A stretch of DNA of 64,000 nucleotides. Origin: Malurus cyaneus samueli (taxonomy: Eukaryota; Chordata; Aves; Passeriformes; Maluridae). Position numbers and translations under genes: made by a program. Below are positions 37,568-49,400 of this stretch, piece by piece; the stretch's first letter is position 1, and every line of letters begins with the position of its first letter. Under the pieces are notes generated by a model. The model was given only the letters and a program-made list of their open reading frames with translations. It ran no database searches and was not told the origin of the DNA. Where the stretch lies: contig CM019216.1 of assembly GCA_009741485.1 (NCBI GenBank), positions 49,987,792-50,051,791 of the forward strand. The letters are read 5' to 3'.

Positions 37568-38001
37568 GCATTGAAGAAACTTACTGTATTTGAATTTCCT
37601 TTGGGTTATTTTCTTCATAATGTACAGGTTTGCTCTAGACAATTGGGGACTTCAAAAAATATAGATCCTTGTACCTTTTCAAATTGTGGGGTTTTTATTC
37701 TGCATTTCATACAGGAGAAAAACACAAATTGACCACAAAAATAGCCTGGAAATGTTGAGTCTAAATAACATTGAAGTACTAAGTAAGCAAACTTCGATAA
37801 TTTGAAGATCTTGAAATTCAGGAAAAATTCAATTCTGTAAATAAATTTATATTGCTCTTATTTAGGATTCATTTGGGACTTTGCAGCAGAGTAAATATAG
37901 ACATGAAAAATAATGCATCTTGGACTTTGATATGGATCATAACCAAACTTTCTTTATATGCATGTATATGAGTCAGAAAATTTTCCAGTTGAGGAATTCT
38001 A

Positions 38002-38053
38002 TAATGATTTCTGAATCACTTCCTCTGTAATGATTTGTGAATTATTTCCTGAA
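38002..38053 (+). repeat. Imperfect tandem repeat, 26-bp unit, two copies
   Basis: taatgatttctgaatcac begins at 38002 and a close copy, taatgatttgtgaattat, begins at 38028. Each is followed by ttcct. A partial third echo (gaattatttcc) follows. It lies in intron 2, about 420 bases upstream of exon 3. Confidence 0.75.
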
Positions 38054-38469
38054 TTATTTCCATATGTGCTTAGAAATGCCAGTACCAGTATTATTTCAAT
38101 CTCTGCTTTCCTTGTACATCATATCTCAGATTTTTGATTCGTTGTTTCTGTCACAACATTTGATGACCTCGCAGTACTTGAAGCTATGGAAGAGTACAGG
38201 AAGTGTTCACTTCCTGTGATTTAGATGCCTACATTTCCTGTAGCATCAGGACAGCTTTCTGCATTTAGGTGCAACTAACAATTTAAGAGTATTCGAGTAA
38301 TAATAAGCATGACTGGTGCCCCAAGAACACAAGAAAAATTAATTAATTTTTTTTTAAGTCCTGCTTCATTAGTTCTGTAATTGTCCTAAAATCTAGAGTT
38401 CAGATGTAAAAATAATTAAATCTTGTAATAGTTTCAAAATCTATTTATGTATTTCTGCTATTCTAACAG

Positions 38470-38582
38470 AAAGACACCCGATAACAAATGCAATTGATGG
38501 CAAGAACACTTGGTGGCAAAGCCCTAGCATCCAGAATGGAATTGAGTATCATTATGTGACCATTACATTGGACCTCCAACAG
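38470..38582 (+). CDS. LAMA2: LAMA2 exon 3: LN domain, NAIDG..WWQSP core
   Basis: This exon codes for the most conserved motif of laminin LN domains. After the ttctaacag acceptor it completes a Gln codon begun in exon 2, then reads RHPITNAIDGKNTWWQSPS and ends on LDLQQ at the gtaggc donor. The length of 113 bp and phases (1 in, 0 out) match human exon 3. The NAIDG...WWQSP signature is shared by laminin alpha, beta and gamma chains and netrins. The flanking residues ITNAIDGKNT, and Gln-Asn at the position where mammals have Lys-Asn, fit LAMA2. There are no cysteines in this exon. Direct splicing to exons 2 and 4 keeps one frame without stops. Confidence 0.97.
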
Positions 38583-39394
38583 GTAGGCTTCTTTTTGTTA
38601 GTTCCTGAAAAGGCTTTCTTTCTTGCATGATAGATCACCTGGATTATCTTAATTTTTGCCCTATGTTGCTTTCAAGTATGAAGATGTGCCCAGTTTCTCC
38701 TATAATTCCCTCTTGTTTGTATGGATATGACTGACCTATTCATTGTAACAGGTAATATGCCAAATAAAAAATAGGTATTTCATATATATTTTTATGAAGT
38801 CATGCATAAAATTATTTCAACCGTTATATTTTCACTATTTTTTTTTCACAGTAACTCCTGGTTTGGCTCTTTAAGGACAAATGAAAAAAATTTCACGGAA
38901 AAAATAGTATGAATAAAAGTTTATGTTCAGAATGCTATTCTAGTTTCAGTGACATCATGCTATGCATTTAAATGCACAAAAACTATTAAAAAGGCTTAAA
39001 TACAATAAAAATGGTGCAGGCAACAGGTGCACATGATGGGTTGTGTTGAAGGACAGCCTGGGTAAAGAGAGTTTTTCTGATGAGATCCTTAAATTGCCTT
39101 TTGTTAATAGAGTCTTGCTTGGCGGAGGTAACAGGATGCAGTCATTTGATGCTTATGAAAGTACTGCCTATGTTCTGCGTATGTAAGCAAGAGGATTTAA
39201 GGAAAGATGCAAAATAATTTTATTTTTACCCTGGCTTGATAAATACTGAATTATTCCCTGCTACTAAATTTATTTATTGTGTTATTAAAGTTTGAAGTTT
39301 TGGTATTCAGTTAAGTAAGTAACAACCCCCCCTGCTAAAATCTTCTCTAATTTGTGGTTGGCCCATATTTGTTTGCAACTTGAAGTGAAGAAAA

Positions 39395-40160
39395 TATAGA
39401 ATAATTTAGTTTAGAAAAGACCTTTAAGATGGAGTCCACCCATTAACCCAGTACTAAACCACGTCCCCCAATGCCATCTACACATCTTTTAGCTCTTTCT
39501 AGGCAGGGTTGCTCCACCCTTTCCTGGGCAGACTGTCCCAGTACTTGAGAATCCTTTCTGTGAAGAATTTTTTCATAACCTGAATCTAAACCTCCACTGA
39601 GGCTTTTTCTGCTTCTTGTTCCTTAGGAGAAGAGACAGACCTTCCTTGCTACAGCCTCCTTTGAGGCAGTTGTAGAGATTGACAAGGTCCCCTTTTTTGC
39701 CAGATGGCTTTCCAGCTGCTCTTCCCAAGGCTGTTGTACATGGGGTTGTTGTGGCCCCAGGACAGGACCTGGCACTTGGCCTTGTTGAATCTCACACAAT
39801 TGGTCTTGGCTCGTCAATCCAGCCTGTTCAGATCCCTCTGCAGAGCTTTCCTACACTCCAGCAGATCAACACACCCACTCAAGTTGGTGTCATCTGTGAA
39901 ATGACCAAGGGACCACTCAATCCCCTGCTCCAGATCATGAGTGTCGGTGTTAAACAGGACTCGCCCCAATGCTGAGCCCTGGAGAACACCACTCATGATC
40001 AATAACCAGATGGATGTAATTGCATTCACCACCATTTTCGGGGCTCAACCATCTACACAGTTCTTTACCCAGCAGAGTTCACATCTTCAAGCCAGGAGCA
40101 GCCAATTTCTCCAGGAGAATGCTGTGGGAAACACTGTCATGATCTCTTTTTTTAAAGTCA
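39395..40160 (-). mobile_element. CR1 LINE 3' end with internal deletion
   Basis: On the + strand the order is that of a reversed CR1. It starts with atagaataatttag and agacctttaagatgg, then ccccaatgccatctacac, ctccaccctttcctgggca, and gtagagattgacaaggtcccc up to about 39691. From about 39697 it continues with gccagatggctttccagctg, ggacctggcacttggccttg, gatccctctgcagagctttcc, caatgctgagccctggagaac and ccaggagaatgctgtggga. In intact copies the two blocks are separated by a few hundred bases covering the ORF2 C-terminus and 3' UTR border, so an internal deletion joined them near 39690-39700. The left end is the element's 3' terminus. Degenerate and inactive. Confidence 0.85.
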
Positions 40161-43100
40161 GCTTTCTATTTCAGTTTCTTATTATTGGTTTATCAGTTTC
40201 ACTTGAAAACTGTCAGTCCTTATCTCCCTTCTTTCTCATTTAACCATACTTAAGGAGGACAGTAGCTATTTATCAGCTATAGAGGCTTGAACAAAGTACA
40301 TTTGTCGGGAAATAAAAAAGAAAAGGAAATGAAAGGCAGAGCATTGAGACATGTTGTGTACTCATGCATACAATTTTGAGATCAAACTTAGTTTTAACTT
40401 AGTCCAGAACTCAGAACTTCTGTGAAGTTTAACAAAGTGTAATTTTTGTGTTTCTAAGTCAGTGTCCTTTATTTCTTTTTTTTTAAAAAAAACCTGTTCA
40501 CCAAATGATGTGACAGTAAAAATTATTGTTAGTACCTTTCATCTGTGAGACTGAAGTACTTGGAGGGCAGTAATTTTTATATCTGGAAGAGCCTTTGAAT
40601 CCTGGAAGTGTTATTAGCATTCTGGCTTTGGAGCCCTCATTGTTAGTGACAGAAACAATCCTACATCTGTGTCTTTGGCCTTATATATGCAAAAGTATTC
40701 AATGTGCATTTCTCTTTCAAACAGGAGAGCTAAAACTTTTTGCAGAAGTTTGGGAGTAGGGTCCTGTGCATTAAAGAGATTGGGGTTTTTTTTACATGTC
40801 TTTTCAATTTTCAGGGTTATTAACTGGTTTGCTTTTACAGCAAGGAATTGTGCCTCTTGTTTTTTGTGAGCTGTTAATCTGTGAGTAGCTCTCGGGATTA
40901 GAACTAAATTTCCATCCTTGTTTTTCATCGTCCTAGTGATTTTTCTTGAGTAGTTGTTTAGGTCAGGTGTGCCAAACTAGGTCTTTACAAGTCCTGTTTT
41001 TCCCTCTGCGATTTCATTATCTAGACTATCATAAGAAATAAGAAAATTTGTGAATGTCTGAAAGTCATAAGTTTTCTCATGTACTAAAAGCTAGCAACTA
41101 AAGGGTCAGTGAGGATACTGGAGAAGTAAAATGGGTTGTTCTAATGTATTTAAAAAGCTTCTTCATGTGCCAGCTGACAGCAGTCTGAGAATGCTGCACT
41201 GTGTGTGGTGTGGGCTTGTGGGTTTTTTGTTACTATTTTTTTAAAATGAGACGAGGCTCAAGTCTGACCCTGTTTCTTTCCCATGTTCTATTACTAATTG
41301 TTCAAAGGAAACTTGGCAGTCTTTCTGCAACTCTAAAGCTGATACCTTCTCGTAAGCCCATTCATTTGTTCCTGGCTGGAATAGATGCAATGTTGAGGTT
41401 TCTGTGGATGTCAGAGAGGTGGGATAAGACCCTCTGTCACTAATGCTATCTGGCATACCCTTTATGATCTGAGTAACCCATGTAGCTCGGAATGCATGCG
41501 ATTTTACCCTCGACCCTACATGAACAGAGCAAGAATTGTTCCCCAAAATGTAGTAAAAGATCTGCTGCAATTTGCATGGCTTTTAGACTGTTCAGTAAGA
41601 AATAAGAGTTGTTGGGGTTTTGAGAAGTATTAGAAGTTTTTGTTTGCTTATCCAGGAATTTCATAGTCAGAGCATTATAGATTAAGAAACTAACTGGTAG
41701 AATACAAAATTTCTCTTTCAGCTACTATTTTGTGTTGAAGACACTAGGAATGGTGAAGGTCAAGATATCTTTGCGACCTCACTTAAAAGAAATTCCATTC
41801 TTTACCTTTGGCATTTAGGAGATTCAGTAATTGCTATGTTTGTGTTGATGAATTCTCGCTTTAAGTACAAAAATGCTTAACTTCCTTTTGTGAGATAGAA
41901 ATAACAAATGACAAATCCACAAGTAATGGACTGAAAATTGCAGGAATGCATTAGTTTTTATGTTATTACTAGTAATTATGATAGTGCATGGAATGCTTTT
42001 AGCAATCCTAGTTTCATGAAAAAATCAGGAAAATAATTACAATTTCCTCATCTATATAATGCTTGGCCTTTTGGGGCAACTTTATTGTGCAGGGGAACCA
42101 TATAAAAATGATGTATGCTATTTAGCAATAGCTAATGAACTAGAAGAAGTAAAATATACTTAATGTTAGAACAAGCCAAAATATTATCAGTTCTGTTGGG
42201 AAAAATGGAGTATTTTTTCTTGTTTTCTCTCAACAGTTGAGGTTTCCCTTAATACTTATAAAGAGCTTTTATCTATAATGGAGGCTAGGTTTTTAATTCA
42301 TTGAAGTATGCTTGAAATTTGTACCCCATCTATTATGAAAATATGAGTTGAAAACTGTAACTGTTTGATTCTGAACATCTTTGATAATTTGCTCTTAACC
42401 CTTCACTTTTTCCCACTTTTTAGCCATTATAACAATTCTCATCTATATCACCAGAAAATTGTGGAATGCCATTCATACCTCTAAATATGAAATTATTTTT
42501 TACAGCCATCACTTTTCATCCAGCAAGTGCATAGGAGGTCAAAAATACAGATTTATTTGCAAGTTTCCTCGCACAAATTTAAATGGAGGTTAGAATGACA
42601 GGTTGAGGTACCTTGGTAGATCTGAGTCTGGGAGTGGGAGGGTTCACAGATGTGCTAGGTACCAAGAGAAGCTGTCTGTTGTTCTGCAGCTCTTAGTTGT
42701 GCTGGCTGGAGAGGGTCTGTCTGCTTTGCCTTCAGAGAGTTGGGCAGTTCAAGTGCAACACAGGTAGTTCAGGTAGTGAGTGAAATATTTAGTAGGGCCA
42801 AAAACAGGCCTTCTCTTCAAGGATTTCAGAGAAGGGAGTTGGCAAAAGAGAAATTCTTAGACTTCCAGGGAGAACATATTCCCTGTACTCATGCTATTCC
42901 CAAATCCTCAGTTGGTTTAGTTTCGCAGTGGTGTGGAAGATTAGTAGAGTATCTTTAAAGAAAATTGGCAAATTCGCAGGAAAACCAGTTGGCAGTTTGA
43001 GGTGAAATGGTCAGCCCATCTGTTTCTGATTTCTACACACATCAGGACTCTTTTATTAACAAATTCCCAGCTGCTCTAGGGAACAAGGACATTGGCAATA

Positions 43101-46100
43101 TCCTTGGTACTGCTGAGATACTTGTGCCAGGAGCATATTTATGTGGATTTAGACATTTTTGCTATGCACTTCATATTATTAAATGATGCTGGAATATTCT
43201 GTGCAAACTGTAGATGTGTAGAACTGAGGTGGACCCAGAGTTAATGTTCCTGCAGAAATTTCTGGATTTAATAACTATGTCTTAATTGCCTGAGACTGTA
43301 GAGGATCAGTTCAGTACCCAGGTAATTATTTCCAGGCGTACATATCTGAAGAAAAAGAAAATAATTGACGCTCCTCAAAAGTTTTGTAAACTGCAAGAGC
43401 AAGAATAAGAGCAAAAATAATTTCACATTAAGCTATGTAGCTATTTCTCTCTAAAAAACTTACACTTCATCAATTTGAGCTCTGATAGCATCCCGCTCTT
43501 TTACCTTATCTTTTCATCCCATCCGCTACCCTTCTCCTGTAGGAGTCTAAAAAATTGTGTTCTGACTCTATGTTGAAATCATTGTACTTACAGTTCTCTT
43601 GAAGTATATTTCAGTACTTTCTGGAATGTATATGTTTATACTCATAGACTTTACTGTTTGAATGGTACATATTATAATTTGAAAAGTCACATTTCTTAAA
43701 CTATGTAGAGAGCTGAATAGCTGAAAGTGGGAGAAGAATGCTTGACTCAGAACATCTAGAAAAGCATCTACAAAAGGCAGGAGCAATATTCTGCTGATGC
43801 TAAATTCATTCTTTTGTAATTCTGTGTTGTCCAAATATAACTTGAGTGGAGGATTCTCATCTGATTTTGAATGATTTCTTAATTAGTTGATTCACTTTAA
43901 TACCCATGAGCAGAAATAAACATGTGCCCGTGTGCACAGTCACAAGCATACATCATGTATCCTTAATAAAGATAATGCTAGAAAAAAGAAAGAATTTCAA
44001 AACTGAGTGATTGCTCTTGCTTTCACTACACAGGACTGTACAACTGTCTTTGTGGCTAAAGATAGACATGAGAACTAAGAAACTGTCAGGAAATGAGGGA
44101 GGTTTAAGTTGGGACTGAAAAAGAATCAGACAGTACTAAGGGTAGTGCGTTAAAAACTTATTATGGTACTGTGTAGGGAGACCTTAAAAGGGACAGAAGA
44201 AAACTTCTGTCAGTGAAGGGAAATAGAGCCTGTATGTGCACTGTTAGCCCCAAATTGTAAAAAAAAAATATTATTAGGGAGGAAGACTCCCATGGAAAGT
44301 ACATATTTACTCTTTGCTATTATAGGTAGGACTGCTACAAACACCAGAAATAGCATATAATAAACTTCTGAAAGTAATATTTCACAGCTGAGTTATGGAT
44401 ATCATATGTAAAATATGATCTGCGATTCATTGCTTTGTTATTATGTTTTATAATTTTTGCTTTTTAAAAACTATTGTTTTTATTTTAAGACTTGAATGCT
44501 ATGTTCCTGTGCTGCTATCCTGAGGATTTCCACAAAATGGGAAATGTGATCTATAAATTGAATATTTCGGTAAAATTTGAAACCATTTGAGGAAAAAAAA
44601 AATCTGTATATTGATAATTCCATTTTGTCTGCTTTTATGACGAGTGTGTCTCAATGGGAGAGAGAGAGGACAGATGTGGGAGAGGAATTGTGTTCATATG
44701 GGACTGAGGACCCAGCTTACTTGTCAGGAAATTTACTTCAGCATGGCTCTGTTGGGGACTGAATATCCCTTAGCAGATAAAATGAGTCAGGTATGTTCTA
44801 AGCATCTTCCCCTGGCTTAGTTCCTATCTGAAGGGAATCCTGTTTGTGAGCTACTAAATATATGAACAAAAACATGCAAAATTAGGAGAGTTAAATGTGT
44901 CTGAACCGAGTCCACATTTTATGTTAAGCCTACAAGACAGTGCAAACATCAAAACGGTGGTATTGCCCCCCATGCCTTAAAGCAATATTGCAGACTTAGG
45001 TTGGGAGAGAAGGGAAGCTTGAGAGAGGAATAAATACACTGCGATGAAGAGACCTCGTCTCTGGGATCTTGCTTTTGATTTGCTCCTTAGCCTTGCCGGT
45101 ATGACTGCAGTGTTGAGAGCTGTTTGAAGGAGACATTTCCAGCTGTCAGGTCCCTCCATAAGCAGCATTAACCAGATCTCTTGAGGGACCACAGGTCTCT
45201 TACAGAAAGGTTCATCACTGTTAAAGAGCAGCAGAGTTCAAATGTTTGTTAGCCAAGGGTGACTTGTGCCATGCGGGGCAAATACTGTGTGTGCAGAAGT
45301 GTGTGCAAGTCATTGTTCAGATGTGTGGGCAGACTGAGACAGGCTGTTTGTGATATGTTTGGTTTGCAGAATGTCTGTTTTTAATGGTAGATTATATGAA
45401 GAGTTAAATTCCCACTTCCACCACCACTTTTGGCTTCCTTCCCTCTGCCTTCCAGTCTTTGAAGAGCTTACAAGAAGATTGCTATAGGAAGCGCTGGTCT
45501 GGAGTACTTCTGTAGTCGCAGAAGTAAAGCTGCCATTTCTGACCAGTTATTTCTTTGTGTTTCTGGTAAATGGGATACTGCCTGTGTTTTCACCATCCTT
45601 CCAAAGGCAGTCTGAAAACATCCTGTTACAGGAGCAGTGTCATACAGCAATTTGGTGGCAGAGACTCATTAATTAACTTAAGTCTGAATCCCTATCTAAT
45701 TAATATTTTTTCTTAAAGAAGAAATGAACAAGCTCTTAAGTTGTTGCCCAGGTATTCAACTGGGCATTGACCATTTCAAAGTTGTTGCATGATTTCTGCA
45801 TTCTGGAACAATCTCCCTGTTGTCTTGTTCCAAAAAACTAGTGGAATCCATTGTTTGGGTGTTTGTCTGTACAGTTGAACCCCACAATGAGGTCTAGTTC
45901 AACGAATCCTTTAGGCGTTGACTGCAGGTAATCTTACAGTCGTAATGAAATACGGGGTAAATTGGAGGATAAGGTATTTCACAATATTGCTTCTTTTAAT
46001 ACATAATTGTAGTTCTTTATTTTAACTTACAACAGGTCACCAGACAGTGGCTAAGGAATCAGACAGAACGTGTGGAGCAACAAAGCCATATTAAAATAGC

Positions 46101-46179
46101 CTTTACACATTAGGTGAATAGTCATACTGATGCCTTATCAATAAGGCTGATCTGAAAGAGAGGCCAGACAAACTTAAGA
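40161..46179. other. Intronic stretch with no recognisable gene
   Basis: AT-rich unique intron 3 sequence. A somewhat GC-richer patch at about 42600-42960 and another at about 44970-45240 have no recognisable identity. Confidence 0.55.
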
Positions 46180-46490
46180 GAATGAGAATACACAACTTTA
46201 ATCCAGGCCTAACAGGCCCACTGGTACATTAGGGCAGACAAAGCCTCCTCCTGAGGCTACACCCAAAATGGACACCGGGTCACGAGATCTTCACCTTTTA
46301 TAAGTTCTGCCTTATTAACATATTGGGTCTTAATTCTCCAATGACCTTTACAGGTGATGATGTCAACCACCCCAAACTTGCTCCCCCCAACTCACTGTTG
46401 TTTACATATTTTGGGGCTCTTGGGCAGTGAGGTGTCCTTGGATTCAGGCTCAGAGAGGGATTGTTTAGTCTAAAGATGAAAGAACGGTAG
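46180..46490 (-). mobile_element. Probable solo LTR fragment of an avian endogenous retrovirus
   Basis: Read on the minus strand, the fragment would run from a U3-type region (about 46490 downward) through a TATA-like segment to an attaaag poly-A-type signal near 46190. On the + strand the recognisable words are caaaatggacaccgggtcacg, ttcaccttttataagtt, catattgggtcttaattctcc and ctcttgggcagtgaggtgtcc, which resemble a common avian LTR family from memory. It differs in sequence from the LTR at 8365-8825. No internal retroviral sequence flanks it, so it is likely a solo LTR or a truncated piece. Target-site duplications were not identified. Confidence 0.55.
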
Positions 46491-49400
46491 TTTTTAGTGC
46501 TATACTAGGGAAGTACAAGAATACAGATGCATGAAAATAGAGAAACTAAAAATCGTAAGGCATCAATACAGGGATATGCATATAACTAGGAGAATTTTGA
46601 TTTGAATGTTATGTTTTGTCTTCTCTGGAATATCAAATACATTTTCCATCAGTAAAAAAAATTACAGCTAGCTTTTTGTTGAATAATTTCTGACATCAAA
46701 TATAAGACCATCTAAAGGAATGAAGAGGAAGTTAATGATACTGTTCGGTCTTGGTATATAAGAACCAGTTTATTAAATTGAAGTGCCATTTGGTCTTCAT
46801 GTATGAAGTTTGCATATATGTGCAAACATTTTGTATGGGTGTTCAATTAATATTTTCCTTGTCCCTGTTACCAATAATTGTGGGCTTGAAATGCTTTCAG
46901 AACTGCATTTGTGTAGGTAAGGTTTAAAGCTTCTCTTCATCCTCAAACCAGAAAGTAGTTTTGTAGAAATCAAGTTTAGCCCAAACTTGGACTTTTCTTC
47001 AACACAAGACAGTCGGTTTTGTCCATCTTCAAAAATGTTTGTGTAAAGAGAAAAGAAGTGAGTAAACTCAAAGTCTGTTGAGACGATAATGCTGGAATTT
47101 GCTGATCACCGCTCCGGCTGTTGTATCCACTTCCCCTCACTGGTTAAAAGGAGATGTTTCCATACTTCTTGTTCTGGCACTCGCACTTGCATTGCCATGC
47201 AGGAAAACAGATGTACCTTGATACTCAAAACTATGTCTTGTCTTGTTTACTGGGTTTCAGTTTCTGCCAGATCAATTTTCTGATTTGGCTTGCAGTATGA
47301 AGTTTCAATGCCAGCTTGGGGGTGGGGGCAGGAATGCAATTCTGAAGGCAGTGGGGAAACAGTTCCACCCCTCCAGAGTAGCTGGCGCTCTGTGCTGGCT
47401 TCAGCCGATTGTAGAACCTCAAAGTGTACAATGCTGATCTGTGAGCTACAGAGTGTGTCTGCAACACAGAGCTGCCATCCACAGTATTTGTTTTTACTAT
47501 TTCTTGCACATGAATCATTCTGTTTTGAAGTTATGTAAACACTGGAGAATTCAGAAAACAAATTATCTCAAAATAAAATAAATCCTAAGTCCAGTTTTCT
47601 GGCTTAGTTACACCTAAGTCATAAAGAGTTGTTCAAGTGACAGCCCAAAAGAGATGCAACTAAAAACATGCAAATGACTGTGGAATCAATTAAAAAAAGA
47701 AGAAGGAATGAGATATTCTGTTTTATTAAAGTTCACAGCCAACTTTTATAGGGATATGTTAGTCATAATAATTATATTTTTAATTTCTTTTTTTTGTTAC
47801 ATTTATAGACTTGAATCTGACCATTTTAGTGATTCTCTTAAGTTCTTTAGTTTTACAGTTTGTGCATTATGAACTAAATAGATATCTGTACGATGAAGAA
47901 AGTGTATTTTATCTTTCTGATATGATTTTAAATTATTATTTACTTTTTAATTATTGTACATTATTAATTAGTATTTAATTTTTTAATTTTTAAAGCAAAA
48001 CTATTGGGCTTGAAGTCAGCTTATAATGAAAGCATTTTAAAAACTCACAAAGAAAAACAAGAAAACAAACTGCACATAAATATATCAGTAAACATTTACA
48101 GCAATCATACCTAGAAAACATAATTATTTGTCATCATGAAAACAACCAGGACCATAGTCACTATTTTGACATTACTGCAAACATTTTTAAGATCTACTTG
48201 TTTTATATATATTAGCAAATTTACTTTATATTATGTAGCTTTCCACCTGGATTTCCATTTCTGGGAAGGGGAGAATATGTGCACACTAGTAAGTAACAGA
48301 TGTTACCCAGGGCTCCCTTCTTGTCTCAGAATAAAGTGTTCCCTATTGATATCACTCAGACAAAAGCCTAAGGAAAATCAAATTATCTTTTTCCTCAGTT
48401 AAGGGTCAAGAGTGCACATCTATGCCAGCCACAACTCCAGAAGAGCCTGCTGCATTAAGCTTCTAGGTATTCTAACAAACAAGTGGTAGTGAGAATGCTC
48501 AAGCTAACCTTCCCACAGCATTAAAGAAAAGATTTCATCAGTGGTTCTAAATGACATGGAGTGAGGAGTCTCCAATGCCTTCTGAAATGCTAAGAAGCCA
48601 TTATTGTACTGAAAAATGGGTTGTAATACTAGGTTGAGGGGTTGTATTAACAAGAAATATATACAGGATTATTTTGCCCAATTTTTTAATGCTCCTTGCT
48701 AAATCAGAAATTGATTTTTTTTGTGGTTAGTCAGAAAGATCTCTAAGTGAGCAAATCCTTTCAGCTTCAGTTCATAATATTCACTCACAAAGATTTTAAA
48801 CAATGTTGAGAATTTACGCATTTTCTTTCTGAGGTTACTTGCCTCACATTTTCCCTGGATGACTACAATACATACACATACCACTTTTCTAATTTTGCCT
48901 TTAAGTGAGAGAGCTATTCACCTTTGAATCCAGTGTTGCATTCTGACATATGTATGAGGTTGGCTTCTGATTTTTTACTGTTAGCAGTTTTGGTTCTAGA
49001 GAAATTTGCAGAGCCTGGGAGAACGGTGATGTGACAAGTAAGAGGATCATAGGATTCTCAGTCTTGAGCAGATTTTGTTATTGTTATTGAAGAAATATAT
49101 TGTCTTTAAATAATATATGATGAATAAGAAACTTACTTGAAAAAAACAAATTTTTGCAGCTGATAGTGGTTGTGAAATAGTGCTTGTGATAGGCACATGA
49201 AAATGTAAGGACTTAGTATCAGTATGGGAGACCTGGTGAGAGGACACTGCATGGAAACTTCACTGAAGGAAATAAGAACACTTCAGTCTGAGTACTTTCA
49301 GTGCTTCTGGAATTAGGCTGAGCATCAGTTCTTGGATCAAGAAAATTTTAAAAGATTTTTTTGTGTGTGTGTGTTTTAGGCACAACCTTTAGGAACAACC

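Larger units (their letters stand above)
34418..38469 (+). other. LAMA2: LAMA2 intron 2 (4052 bp)
   Basis: The intron starts with gtatgt and ends with ttctaacag at 38461-38469. I see no transposon in it. It contains a 15-base A run (35272-35286), an AT dinucleotide tract (about 36275-36340), a strong hairpin (37538-37567) and an imperfect 26-bp tandem repeat (38002-38053). The portion from about 36540 to 37450 is rich in ATTA/TAAT cores and may be regulatory. A translation running through the exon 2 donor continues only about ten codons to a stop, which fits an intron. Confidence 0.95.

Noticed and set aside
39679..40035. Overlapping open frames on both strands at 39.7-40.0 kb
   Set aside because: They fall within the reversed CR1 copy and read through its C-terminal coding region and its complement.
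47247..47561. Overlapping open frames on both strands near 47.2-47.5 kb
   Set aside because: Several frames are open at once only because this patch is slightly GC-richer and stop-poor; none resembles a known protein.
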